Below are positions 46,932-54,547 of a stretch of 64,000 nt of DNA, one piece after another. The notes below the pieces were generated by a model that worked only from the letters and a program-made list of their open reading frames with translations, was not told the origin of the DNA and did no database searches. Positions within the stretch are counted from its first letter, which is position 1; every line of letters starts with the position of its first letter. The stretch spans positions 62,001 to 126,000 of the forward strand of contig CAKPDR010000002.1 of NCBI GenBank assembly GCA_934149075.1. The letters run 5' to 3'. Source of the stretch: an uncultured Clostridia bacterium (GTDB lineage Bacteria > Bacillota > Clostridia > TANB77 > CAG-508). The position numbers and the translations under genes were made by a program.

Positions 46932-47192
46932 ATGGAGTTATCTGAAGCAATTGTATTAAGAATAAAACAACTTTTAAAAGAAAAAAATATGAAAACCTAT
47001 GATTTAAGCATTAAATCTGGCGTACCTCGTTCTACCATATCTCTTTTCTTAAGTAGAGAAACGAAGACTATACGATTAGAAAATTTGCTATATATTTGTG
47101 AAGGTTTTGGAATAGAATTAAAAGATTTCTTTGATGATAAAGTATTTACAAATGTTGAAGCTAAAAATTGGTTAAAAAATCCAGAAGAATAA
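46932..47192 (+). CDS. XRE-family regulator
   Basis: 86 residues from ATG 46932, placed 9 nt after GAGGGGA. HTH: MKTYDLSIKSGVPRSTISLF then ETKTIRLENLLYICEGFGI. Plus strand, divergent from the Spo0A-like gene and convergent with topB. Typical of short ICE and phage regulators. Confidence 0.88.
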   Translation: MELSEAIVLRIKQLLKEKNMKTYDLSIKSGVPRSTISLFLSRETKTIRLENLLYICEGFGIELKDFFDDKVFTNVEAKNWLKNPEE

Positions 47193-47213
47193 TTATAACT
47201 CTCCTGGATTTTT
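47175..47213. terminator. Bidirectional terminator between XRE gene and topB
   Basis: AAAAATCCAG and CTGGATTTTT make a 10-bp stem between the two convergent genes; one arm lies in the 3' coding end of the XRE gene. Confidence 0.7.
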
Positions 47214-47219
47214 ATTTAC

Positions 47220-49307
47220 CTAAAATAGAAATTTGATTTCTCCATTTATAATTTGCAATTTTGCATTAAATTGTTTTCCAGACTTTGCTTTAAATCCTTT
47301 TATTTCAGTTGTTACTCCATTTTCTAATAACTGCTTAATATTTGTTTTTGATATTTTCTTTCCTGCTATTGTTTTCCAAACAGAAAATTTACAACCTTCT
47401 TTAAATCCAGAACAATAAAAGGATTTATTTGATTCTATAATGTCTTTCCCACATAAAGGACAATGTCCTACTATTGTCTTTTCATTTTTATAATTTTTCT
47501 TTAATTTGAATTTTGACACATCTTTTGTTGCTATAACTTTTTTTATATCTAAAAGAATAGAATCTAATAGCTTATTTTGGTCTGCTTTTCCATCTCTTAT
47601 TTCTTCCTGAATAATCCACCATTTTGCTGTTAAATCTGCTTTTTTCCATTCGTCTGGCAATATATTATAATATTCTCTCCCTAGTTCTGTCGAAATTACT
47701 TTGTCTTTTTCCTCTTTAATATAACCTCTTTTTATAAGATTTTGTATAATACTAGCTCTTGTTGCACTTGTACCTATACTTCCGTTTTCTCCTTCTTTAT
47801 CTTTATCCTTACGTTTTAAGATTTCTTTTATTTCTGGATCATCAACGTATTTTGATATTCTAGTCATATCTTCTATTAAACTGGCTTGTGTATAGCGTGC
47901 AAGAGGTTTTGTTTCTATTTCTTTAATATCACTTTTATTTATTGTTCCAGTATATAATCCTTCTGAAATTTTTGATAATACTGATTCTTGATTTTCATTA
48001 TTAGTTTTGTCTAAATATTTATTAAATCCTTCATCTAGTATTTTCGTAGAACTTGCTTTAAATTTATATCCGTTTTGTTCATCTGTTTCTAAATATGTAA
48101 TTTCTTTTTTTATTGGTCTGATAAACTGAATTAAGTAATACATACAAATTTCTTTATATATCTTTTGCTCTTTATCATTCATTTTAGATAAATCTATATC
48201 TACTGATGTTGGTATTATTCCGTGATGGGCTGTTACTTTACTATTATCAAAACATTTTGAATGTGGTAAAATACTATAATCTAAATCAAGTTTTAAATCA
48301 ATATTATTTAATACCTTTTTTATAACTCCTGGTGCTTCTTTATAATGCTCTTCATTTAAGTATTGACTATCACTTCTATTATAAGTTATAGCGTGATATT
48401 TTTCTCTTAAATCTTGTGTTATTTTTAAAGTTTCATCAGGCTTAATTTTGTACTTTTTGCTAATATGAGATTGTAGTTTTGTCAAATTAAATGGTAATGG
48501 TGCATTTTCATTTTTTATTTGCTTTGTTATATTTACTTTTACATTTTTATTTATAAATTTATCTAATATTTGCTTTAACTCATTTTGATTCTTATAAACA
48601 ATATTATCCTTGTTTTCAAGTTTTGCTTTAATAATATTACCATTTATATTTATATCTACATATCCATCATAATACTTTTCTTTTATATGATTTTCTATTG
48701 CTAAATCTCTATTTACAACTAATCCTAATGTAGGTGTTTGTACTCTTCCTACTGATAATGTTGTTCCATTTAATATTGAAAAATATCTACTCAAATTTAT
48801 TCCTACCATATAATCTGCAATTGCTCTTGCATTTGCACTTTTACCCCAAGTTTCATATTTTGAATTAGGTTCTAAATTCTTTAATGCTTTCTTTAAATAA
48901 TCTTCATTAAATGCTGATGTCTGGATTCTTTTTACTGTACCTTTAAATTTACAGTATTCAATTATTTCATCAATTAGTAATTGTCCCTCCTCATCAATAT
49001 CTCCTGCATTTATAATTTCATCACATTCATTGATTAATTTTTTGATAACATTAAATTGTTTTCTTGTTTTATCAATAGGAATCTTACCCCAATTTTTAAA
49101 ATATATTGGTAATTGCTTCATATCCCAATTTTTATTTTCTTCATCATATTCTTCTGGTGCTTTCAATCTTAATATATGACCATAAGCCCACGTTACTACA
49201 TAATTACCTTTTTCAAAATATCCGTCATTTTTATTTAGTTTTCCATCTATTGCATTTACTATTGATTTTGCAAGTTCTGGTTTTTCTGCAATTATTAAAC
49301 TTTTCAT
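47220..49307 (-). CDS. topB: DNA topoisomerase III (type IA)
   Basis: 695 residues, normal for plasmid and ICE TopB. TOPRIM domain with AEKPELAKSIV and DIDEEGQ (about 100-106), cap domains, active-site Tyr in AITYNRSDSQYL (about 307-318), and a C-terminal zinc-like module with CPLCGKD and CSGFKEGC. Resolves catenated or single-stranded crossings during element replication and transfer. Ends at a bidirectional terminator. Confidence 0.95.
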   Translation of the reverse strand: MKSLIIAEKPELAKSIVNAIDGKLNKNDGYFEKGNYVVTWAYGHILRLKAPEEYDEENKNWDMKQLPIYFKNWGKIPIDKTRKQFNVIKKLINECDEIINAGDIDEEGQLLIDEIIEYCKFKGTVKRIQTSAFNEDYLKKALKNLEPNSKYETWGKSANARAIADYMVGINLSRYFSILNGTTLSVGRVQTPTLGLVVNRDLAIENHIKEKYYDGYVDININGNIIKAKLENKDNIVYKNQNELKQILDKFINKNVKVNITKQIKNENAPLPFNLTKLQSHISKKYKIKPDETLKITQDLREKYHAITYNRSDSQYLNEEHYKEAPGVIKKVLNNIDLKLDLDYSILPHSKCFDNSKVTAHHGIIPTSVDIDLSKMNDKEQKIYKEICMYYLIQFIRPIKKEITYLETDEQNGYKFKASSTKILDEGFNKYLDKTNNENQESVLSKISEGLYTGTINKSDIKEIETKPLARYTQASLIEDMTRISKYVDDPEIKEILKRKDKDKEGENGSIGTSATRASIIQNLIKRGYIKEEKDKVISTELGREYYNILPDEWKKADLTAKWWIIQEEIRDGKADQNKLLDSILLDIKKVIATKDVSKFKLKKNYKNEKTIVGHCPLCGKDIIESNKSFYCSGFKEGCKFSVWKTIAGKKISKTNIKQLLENGVTTEIKGFKAKSGKQFNAKLQIINGEIKFLF

Positions 49308-49321
49308 CTGTACCTACTTTC

Positions 49322-49540
49322 TTAGAGATAAATTATTTTATCATTTTTATCTCTAAATTTATTTTTCTTGTTTTGCTTTTTTACTTCTTCACATTTTCTT
49401 ATATACTCAATTTCCTCTTGCTTTTCATATTCAATTTCTTTTGGTGTCTTACTTCTTTTACCTACAACCACACAAGCATATACAGTAAATGTTATTCCAA
49501 AAAGCACTAAAAAAATTAATACTTTTATAAAAACAGCCAT
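49322..49540 (-). CDS. Small membrane protein
   Basis: 72 residues. One N-terminal membrane segment (about 4-26), then a strongly charged cytoplasmic tail with KEIEYEKQEEIEYIRKCEEV. Lies between oriT B and topB. Not recognised. Confidence 0.6.
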   Translation of the reverse strand: MAVFIKVLIFLVLFGITFTVYACVVVGKRSKTPKEIEYEKQEEIEYIRKCEEVKKQNKKNKFRDKNDKIIYL

Positions 49541-49569
49541 TTTTCAACCATTCCCCCTGATTCTTTGAT

Positions 49570-49695
49570 AAAAAATACACCGAAGTGTACGCACTCTTTA
49601 AATCCTCTTAACATTTTACTCTCTAACAGAGAACTAGAAAGCTTGTCTTTCTATGTGTTGACAGAAAAACCTCCGTTTTTCTTATCCTGCCACTA
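49570..49695 (+). other. oriT B (inverted second copy of origin of transfer)
   Basis: Plus strand: terminal block identical over 28 bp to oriT A (49570-49597), hairpin TAGAAAG...CTTTCTA (49635-49653), hairpin AGAAAAAC-CTCC-GTTTTTCT (49663-49682), then CTTATCCTG^CC (nick about 49689/49690). The hairpin next to the nick has a different sequence from oriT A but the same pairing, which is covariation. Confidence 0.78.
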
Positions 49696-50160
49696 AATTT
49701 CTGACGAAATTTTAGTGAAACACGCAAGTTGCTTAAGTTTCAAATTATTTTTGCATACTTTACAAATATCCGTCTTATTAGATTTTGTACCAAATTCTTT
49801 ATTACACAACTTGCAATTTTTGATTTTATAACTTCTTAAAACTAACATTTCTCGATTCCAATATGAATATTTACTTTTTAAATATTTTTCATATTTCTGC
49901 TCTAATTCTATTTTTTGTTTTCCTGTTGAATTGTCAAATTCCTTATGACAAATATCACAAAGCTCTAAAATATTTTCTTCAATACCAAGTCCACCAAATT
50001 GTCTTGCAATAAAATGTGCATTAGGTTGTCCTATTCCTCTTTTATTTTTGCAATTTACACATAACCCATTATCTCGAATTGCAACTGATATTTTTACATC
50101 ATAAGGAATGTCTGTTGGATTCTTTTTTACTCTTTGACGCAATTTTCTAATTGACCTCAC
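49693..50160 (-). CDS. HNH endonuclease-like zinc protein
   Basis: 155 residues. HNH-like core: CVNCKNKRG, PNAHFIARQFGG, IEENILELCDICHKEFDN (about 33-90), and a second zinc-like site near the C-terminus, CKLCNKEF and CKVC. Could be a nuclease that helps processing or an addiction factor. Its 3' end touches oriT B. Confidence 0.82.
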   Translation of the reverse strand: MRSIRKLRQRVKKNPTDIPYDVKISVAIRDNGLCVNCKNKRGIGQPNAHFIARQFGGLGIEENILELCDICHKEFDNSTGKQKIELEQKYEKYLKSKYSYWNREMLVLRSYKIKNCKLCNKEFGTKSNKTDICKVCKNNLKLKQLACFTKISSEI

Positions 50161-50197
50161 ATATTATCACTTCTTTCTCTTTTGTTTTTATTTTAAA

Positions 50198-50734
50198 TTA
50201 TAATTTTAGTGCATAAATTCCAAATACTCTTACTGCTAATTCTTCATAAAGTTCATTTCTTGCATAATAAAATGTTCTTCCATATCCTAAGTTGTGTTCA
50301 TACAAAAATTGTTTTATTTCTTTGCCTTCCATATACACTTCTGATAATATTGCAATTTTCAATTCGCTTTTAGGTTTCATAGAAATTTCTGTTTCTTTTA
50401 TGTATTCCTTAAATGTACTTTCTAAAAAGTTTAAAAATAATCTAGTTTGTAAATGTTTTTTATATAAGGATTCTAAATAAATCTCTTTGCTTGCAAAAAC
50501 TTCTTCCATCATTCTTTCAAGCTCTTTTTGTTTTGCCTGGTCAATTTCTTCTTTACTAAACTTTACATTTTCAACTTGTGCTGTAAATTGTTTTAAAGTT
50601 TTGTAATTTTCCAAAATAACAATTACATTATTTATACATCTATCAAAACTCATCTTTCTAACATCTATTTTAGATAATTCTTCTTTAATGATTTCTCTCA
50701 TTTTTTCTAAAAATTCATTATTAGTCTGATTCAT
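50198..50734 (-). CDS. Hypothetical helical protein
   Basis: 178 residues, soluble, with coiled-coil-like helices in 20-110. RBS GGGAGGATTTGAA. C-terminal HNLGYGRTFYYARNELYEEL. Not recognised. Confidence 0.68.
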   Translation of the reverse strand: MNQTNNEFLEKMREIIKEELSKIDVRKMSFDRCINNVIVILENYKTLKQFTAQVENVKFSKEEIDQAKQKELERMMEEVFASKEIYLESLYKKHLQTRLFLNFLESTFKEYIKETEISMKPKSELKIAILSEVYMEGKEIKQFLYEHNLGYGRTFYYARNELYEELAVRVFGIYALKL

Positions 50735-50760
50735 TTCAAATCCTCCCTAACTTATTACTC

Positions 50761-51039
50761 TCAACTCCTATCTTCCAAATATATACTGAAAATTCTTCTG
50801 TCTTCATCATAATAATAATTAGAAATATTTTGCTTTAAAACTTTATCATTTAAAGCCATTCTTAATCTTTTACGAATATTTTCCTCTGAATCAAAATAGT
50901 ATAATCCGAAATATATCCAATCGTTTTCTCCAACTGTGTCTAAACATATTCTTATAACTCTTGTTAATTGAATATCTTTATCATTTGTGATCCTAAAATC
51001 ATATTTTAATAAAAAATCTTCTAAACTAACTTCGTCCAT
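50761..51039 (-). CDS. Hypothetical small protein
   Basis: 92 residues from ATG 51039 behind GGAGGTCAAA. Soluble and acidic; contains DTVGENDWIYFGLYYF. In a run of small genes between rep and HNH. Not recognised. Confidence 0.65.
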   Translation of the reverse strand: MDEVSLEDFLLKYDFRITNDKDIQLTRVIRICLDTVGENDWIYFGLYYFDSEENIRKRLRMALNDKVLKQNISNYYYDEDRRIFSIYLEDRS

Positions 51040-51053
51040 TTTGACCTCCAATT

Positions 51054-51236
51054 TTAATAAAGATGTTTAGCCTTATACATATCAATATCTTTTTCAACTT
51101 GTACTATTTTCTTTTGATAATTCTCTTCAGTATTTGGAACGCTGAATTTGCATTTTTTACAATCTTTAACTTTCAATATGCCACAAACATAATCACTTTT
51201 TTCATATAAACAACTTTTTCCATCAAGCTCCTTCAT
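51054..51236 (-). CDS. Small Cys-rich protein
   Basis: 60 residues. Four cysteines, KSCLYE, YVCGIL and CKKCKF, could bind one zinc. Overlaps the upstream gene by 4 nt (ATGA). Not recognised. Confidence 0.6.
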   Translation of the reverse strand: MKELDGKSCLYEKSDYVCGILKVKDCKKCKFSVPNTEENYQKKIVQVEKDIDMYKAKHLY

Positions 51237-51727
51237 TGTTTCCCCTTTCTACCTTTCTTGAAATTCTTAAAAATATTAGGTTTATCATTGGAAGATGACA
51301 ATAAATTATTTTGGTTTTCTAACAATAGTTTTTCATTCTTTAAAGCTATTTCTCGCCAAACCTCTTTATCTTCCTGCTCCTTATTTTTTTCATCTTTCCA
51401 AATCTCTGCTTGTTTTTTCCAATCTTCGGCTTGATTTTTATAATATTCTAGCTTATCTTTGTACCACTCTTTTTCCTTCTGTAAAACCTTAACTTCTTGC
51501 TCTAATATAATTTTATCTTTTTTTACATTCTTCCTTTTAGATTGGTCTATTTCAGCAAATCTTCGCCTTAAATATTCTGCTCCTTCCGTATTTATTACAT
51601 TTTTCCCCTTTTCATTTTTATACATATATCCTTTTTCTATTAGTTCTTTTTTGTAATGAGCTAATAGAGATAAAGATTTATTAAACATTATACTTATCTC
51701 TTTTTGCGTATAACTTTTTTGCTCCAT
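51233..51727 (-). CDS. HTH plus coiled-coil DNA-binding protein
   Basis: 164 residues. N-terminal helix-turn-helix (QKSYTQKEISIMFNKSLSLL, then LIEKGYMYKNEKG, TEGAEYLRRRF) followed by a long coiled coil (about 70-145). This layout is common to plasmid proteins of the KfrA or DUF536 type that bind DNA and help partition or replication. Next to the replication gene. Confidence 0.72.
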   Translation of the reverse strand: MEQKSYTQKEISIMFNKSLSLLAHYKKELIEKGYMYKNEKGKNVINTEGAEYLRRRFAEIDQSKRKNVKKDKIILEQEVKVLQKEKEWYKDKLEYYKNQAEDWKKQAEIWKDEKNKEQEDKEVWREIALKNEKLLLENQNNLLSSSNDKPNIFKNFKKGRKGKQ

Positions 51728-51759
51728 TACAATTCCTCCAATTTCTTTTGTGTTAAGAT

Positions 51760-52026
51760 CTAGTCTTGTATGTTTTTTATATAATGCTTATAATCTTCTT
51801 TACATTTATATAAAAATTTTCTGGTAAAACCTATTTTTAGGAGTAATATAATTCGTTCTCTTTTAAATAATCTGTCCGTCTTCTTGAATATTAGATTTAT
51901 TATTAAATAGATATTTCTAATAATGATATATGGTAAATTTAATATAAATTCTAATGCTACAAGTAAATAGAATAAAACAAATCTTATTACTCCTAATGCC
52001 TTTAATTGAATAATAATCTGTTTCAT
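51760..52026 (-). CDS. Small membrane protein
   Basis: 88 residues, with two likely membrane segments (about 10-50), then a basic tail. RBS GGGAGTTAGAA. Not recognised. Confidence 0.55.
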   Translation of the reverse strand: MKQIIIQLKALGVIRFVLFYLLVALEFILNLPYIIIRNIYLIINLIFKKTDRLFKRERIILLLKIGFTRKFLYKCKEDYKHYIKNIQD

Positions 52027-52067
52027 TTCTAACTCCCAAAAATATAAAAAAACATAAAATTATACTA

Positions 52068-53090
52068 TCAATCTATTAATTCTTCCTGTAAACAAGCTAT
52101 CAAATAGCTCACAAATCTTTCTAAGTCGGATTTATCAACGTATTTCATTGCTTTTTTATATCTAAAATTAAAATTTTCTGTGTTTAATTTGTAAAGTAAA
52201 AAATTATATGGACTTTTAGAAAATTCATCTATAACGTAATATTGAATAAGCAAATCTTTTTGTCTTTCTTCTGTCATAATCTCAAATGTTTTTTTATCAG
52301 TCATATAAAGTTCTAATTTTTTAAGTGTATTGATTACTAAAAACATTCTAGCGTGTTCTTTTTGCTCTTCTTCTGTTAAAGAAAGATCCAATTGTTTTTT
52401 TAGCTCATATTTATTTATATAATTAAATATAATATTAAGTGTAGTGTAGTCTAGTGTAGTGCCATTTGGCTCTTGCTCTTTCTCTAAATCTAGTTCTTTC
52501 TCTCCGTTACCATTACGTTTCATTGGTGTTACATTGTAACGCTGTGTCTTCAAATCCAGATTTTGCAATATTTTCAAATTTTCATCTGTTACATCTTGCG
52601 TTACATTATCGTTACATTGTAACGCTTTTGAATTTTCCACATCTAATTCAGAATTGCCTAATATTTCGCCTTCAATTTGTAACTGATTATTGTTACATTG
52701 TAACGCCTTTTGTCTTTCTCTGAATCTTCTTACTCTATCTGTACTACTACCTTCTGATCCAATTAAATTTTGTAATGATAACAAATATAATGAATTATCA
52801 TCAAGTCTTTCAATTGCTCCTGTTTTTAATAATACATTTATAAGTAATCTTACATTATTAACTGGTTCATCTATTAGCATTGCAATTTCTTCTTCTGCAG
52901 ATGGTAATAATCTTTCGTATTTCAAAAAACCTTCTGTTTTTAAACTTATTAACTGTATTTTCAAATAAGTTATTAACAAACTATCCCCTGCTGGTAATGA
53001 TTTTAGATATTTTTCAGTTGTACCACTAAACCAATCCTCTTTAAGTTTTAACCAAAAATATCTTTTTTGCTTACTACTTTTCTTTGCCAT
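52068..53090 (-). CDS. Replication initiator with phage replisome-organizer N-terminal domain
   Basis: 340 residues. N-terminal part (about 8-120) matches the phage replisome organiser type: RYFWLKLKEDWFSGTTEKYL, LSLQNLIGSEGSSTDRVRRF. A variable middle (about 130-215) is encoded by DNA that holds repeated palindromes (52528-52704), and the C-terminal part may recruit the helicase loader. This resembles lambda O and DnaD-like systems in which the origin lies inside the initiator gene. Would support replication of the excised element. Confidence 0.82.
   Translation of the reverse strand: MAKKSSKQKRYFWLKLKEDWFSGTTEKYLKSLPAGDSLLITYLKIQLISLKTEGFLKYERLLPSAEEEIAMLIDEPVNNVRLLINVLLKTGAIERLDDNSLYLLSLQNLIGSEGSSTDRVRRFRERQKALQCNNNQLQIEGEILGNSELDVENSKALQCNDNVTQDVTDENLKILQNLDLKTQRYNVTPMKRNGNGEKELDLEKEQEPNGTTLDYTTLNIIFNYINKYELKKQLDLSLTEEEQKEHARMFLVINTLKKLELYMTDKKTFEIMTEERQKDLLIQYYVIDEFSKSPYNFLLYKLNTENFNFRYKKAMKYVDKSDLERFVSYLIACLQEELID
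52528..52704. repeat. Palindromic iterons inside the replication gene (putative oriV)
   Basis: GTTACATTGTAAC, nearly a perfect palindrome, occurs at 52528, 52611 and 52692, about 82 bp apart. Half sites GTTACAT at 52588 and 52600 add to the middle one. Positions are in frame so that they encode QCN, but the DNA palindrome goes beyond protein need. Confidence 0.75.
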
Positions 53091-53133
53091 AATAATTTCT
53101 CCTTTTCTCTTGTATATTTTTAAATTCTTTTGC

Positions 53134-53340
53134 TTATCTTAAATAGTCCCTGATTCTTTGACAAATTATTAATGGTCTTCCATATAATAATTCTTTAAAT
53201 TCTAAATACCAATTAACCAAATCTATATCTTTATCATTTTCAATTAAGAAATCTATTAGCTTTCCTGCTGTACTATATTTCTTATTTAATATGAATTGAT
53301 ATATAAACCTTAAAAACTCTTTTCTAACAAATTCGCTCAT
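53134..53340 (-). CDS. Hypothetical small protein
   Basis: 68 residues, soluble, helical: LRFIYQFILNKKYSTAGKLI. RBS AGGAGAAGACT. First minus-strand gene after the iteron region; likely the start of the replication operon. Not recognised. Confidence 0.6.
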   Translation of the reverse strand: MSEFVRKEFLRFIYQFILNKKYSTAGKLIDFLIENDKDIDLVNWYLEFKELLYGRPLIICQRIRDYLR

Positions 53341-53401
53341 AGTCTTCTCCTATTTTGCTGTAATAAAAAATTATTACTTTTTTAACTTCAGCATATTTTT
53401 T

Positions 53402-53710
53402 GTATCAATTATCTGTACTTTTTATTTAAAAATAAAATTCTATTTTTATAGAATCCTCATACATTAGTATCAATTCACTGTACTATATGTGTAAAAAATA
53501 AATTGTTACAAATTTTAATATATTATTTTAATTTGTATCAATTGTCTGTACTTCTCTTTCAAAAAAAATATGCTTTTCGCCTTTGTTTAGCCATTTACCA
53601 TACTTTTCCCTCCCTTACACATATAATTTAAACTTAAGTTCAATAAAATATATATCACTCTTCTTAAAAAGTGTCAAGATATTTTTTTAAAAAAGTACAG
53701 AAAATTGATA
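53402..53710. repeat. Iteron cluster (family GTATCAATTATCTGTACTT)
   Basis: Three direct copies at 53402, 53467 and 53535 (65 and 68 bp apart) and one inverted copy at 53693-53710, in a 540-nt gene-free stretch. The same motif occurs twice at 41029-41111. Sites for a replication or regulatory protein of the element. Confidence 0.82.
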
Positions 53711-53728
53711 TTATTTTTTTAAAAATGC

Positions 53729-53757
53729 TTGATTATTTTTCTTTTTTTCTTTATAAT
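53729..53757 (+). promoter_or_regulatory. Promoter of the cI-like regulator
   Basis: TTGATT, 17 nt, TATAAT on the plus strand. Between it and ATG 53879 lie AACTTCAATTCAACTTAA repeats that could be operators. Confidence 0.7.
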
Positions 53758-53878
53758 ATATAAAGGTTAATTAAATGAAGCACGTTTAGGTTGTTGTTTT
53801 TTACTTTAATATAACTACAATTTAACTTCAATTCAACTTAAATACATATACCCAAATTAACTGAAAGGAGTTTTTTTA

Positions 53879-54349
53879 ATGCAAAAAGATAACAAAGATA
53901 ATAATTCAAATGATATTATATATAATTCTAGTTTTGGAAGAAATCTTGAAAAACTTTTAGATCAATTAGATATTAAGAAGGTCGACCTTGCAAAAGCAAT
54001 TGGTGTTACAAAAGGAACTATAACCAATATATGCAAAGGCTATAACTACCCTCACGTTTCAACTGTATTAAAAATCTGTAATTACTTAAATGTTGATATT
54101 GATTTGCTTACTGATTCTGATCCTAAATTAAAGATGTTAGGAGAATCAGCACAAGCATATTCTTCTTTAAAAGAAGCGTTAGTTAGTATTGGTGCATTAA
54201 AAGAAGATGAAGATATAAAAAAAGAACATATTGAATTATTTGCCAAATTAGTTAAGGATAATAAAAAGCTTTATCAAGAGCCTGATAAAGCTTTAGAATC
54301 TGAAAAACTAATCGTTATTCCTGTTGAAGACTTGCCTAATAATGATTAG
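53879..54349 (+). CDS. XRE/cI-like regulator of the element
   Basis: 156 residues. HTH: LLDQLDIKKVDLAKAIGVTK then GTITNICKGYNYPHVSTVLK (about 23-62). Longer acidic C-terminal part. RBS AAAGGAGTTTTTTTA. Its place between integrase and replication region is that of a repressor deciding between integrated and excised state. An antisense small ORF overlaps its 3' end. Confidence 0.88.
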   Translation: MQKDNKDNNSNDIIYNSSFGRNLEKLLDQLDIKKVDLAKAIGVTKGTITNICKGYNYPHVSTVLKICNYLNVDIDLLTDSDPKLKMLGESAQAYSSLKEALVSIGALKEDEDIKKEHIELFAKLVKDNKKLYQEPDKALESEKLIVIPVEDLPNND

Positions 54350-54445
54350 TATTTCTTCTTTTGTATATCCGTCCTTTAATAAGGATTTGTAGAGTTCGTA
54401 GAATTTGATGAAGTTTTCATTTTTTTCGACATTTTTCGCACTCAT
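54308..54445 (-). CDS. 45-residue small ORF antisense to the regulator 3' end
   Basis: ATG 54445 follows GGGGAAAG and lies 14 nt after a consensus-like promoter. Translation starts MSAKNVEKNENFIKFYELYK and contains LLKDGYTKEEILIII; composition looks coding. Its last 42 nt overlap the end of the XRE gene on the other strand. May be an excisionase-like or small regulator; or the RNA may act as antisense. Confidence 0.55.
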   Translation of the reverse strand: MSAKNVEKNENFIKFYELYKSLLKDGYTKEEILIIIRQVFNRNND

Positions 54446-54460
54446 CTTTCCCCTGCCCAT

Positions 54461-54489
54461 ATTATAGCAGAATTTTCCAATTTTTTCAA
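54461..54489 (-). promoter_or_regulatory. Strong promoter of the antisense small ORF
   Basis: TTGAAA, exactly 17 nt, TATAAT with TGC directly before it (extended -10). It is the best-matched promoter in the integrase-regulator region. Confidence 0.75.
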
Positions 54490-54508
54490 GTTTTATGTAT
54501 ACTTTAAT

Positions 54509-54547
54509 AACTGCAAGCCAAGTGTTTTAGCTTGCAGTTGTTTTTTT
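54509..54547. terminator. Bidirectional terminator after the integrase
   Basis: AACTGCAAGC and GCTTGCAGTT form a perfect 10-bp stem, with seven T on the plus strand after one G. The integrase stop codon is within the T run. Confidence 0.8.

Noticed and set aside
22276..49675. CGGAGG in ribosome-binding sites and the oriT B loop (for example 9677, 22276, 35672, 49672) as further insertion sites
   Set aside because: C before GGAGG is expected by chance at this rate, and nothing shows that a base is extra.
53341..53878. tRNA or other RNA gene in the gene-free stretch
   Set aside because: No cloverleaf or T-loop signature was seen; the stretch is explained by iterons, a promoter and operator-like repeats. 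No tRNA was seen anywhere in the window.
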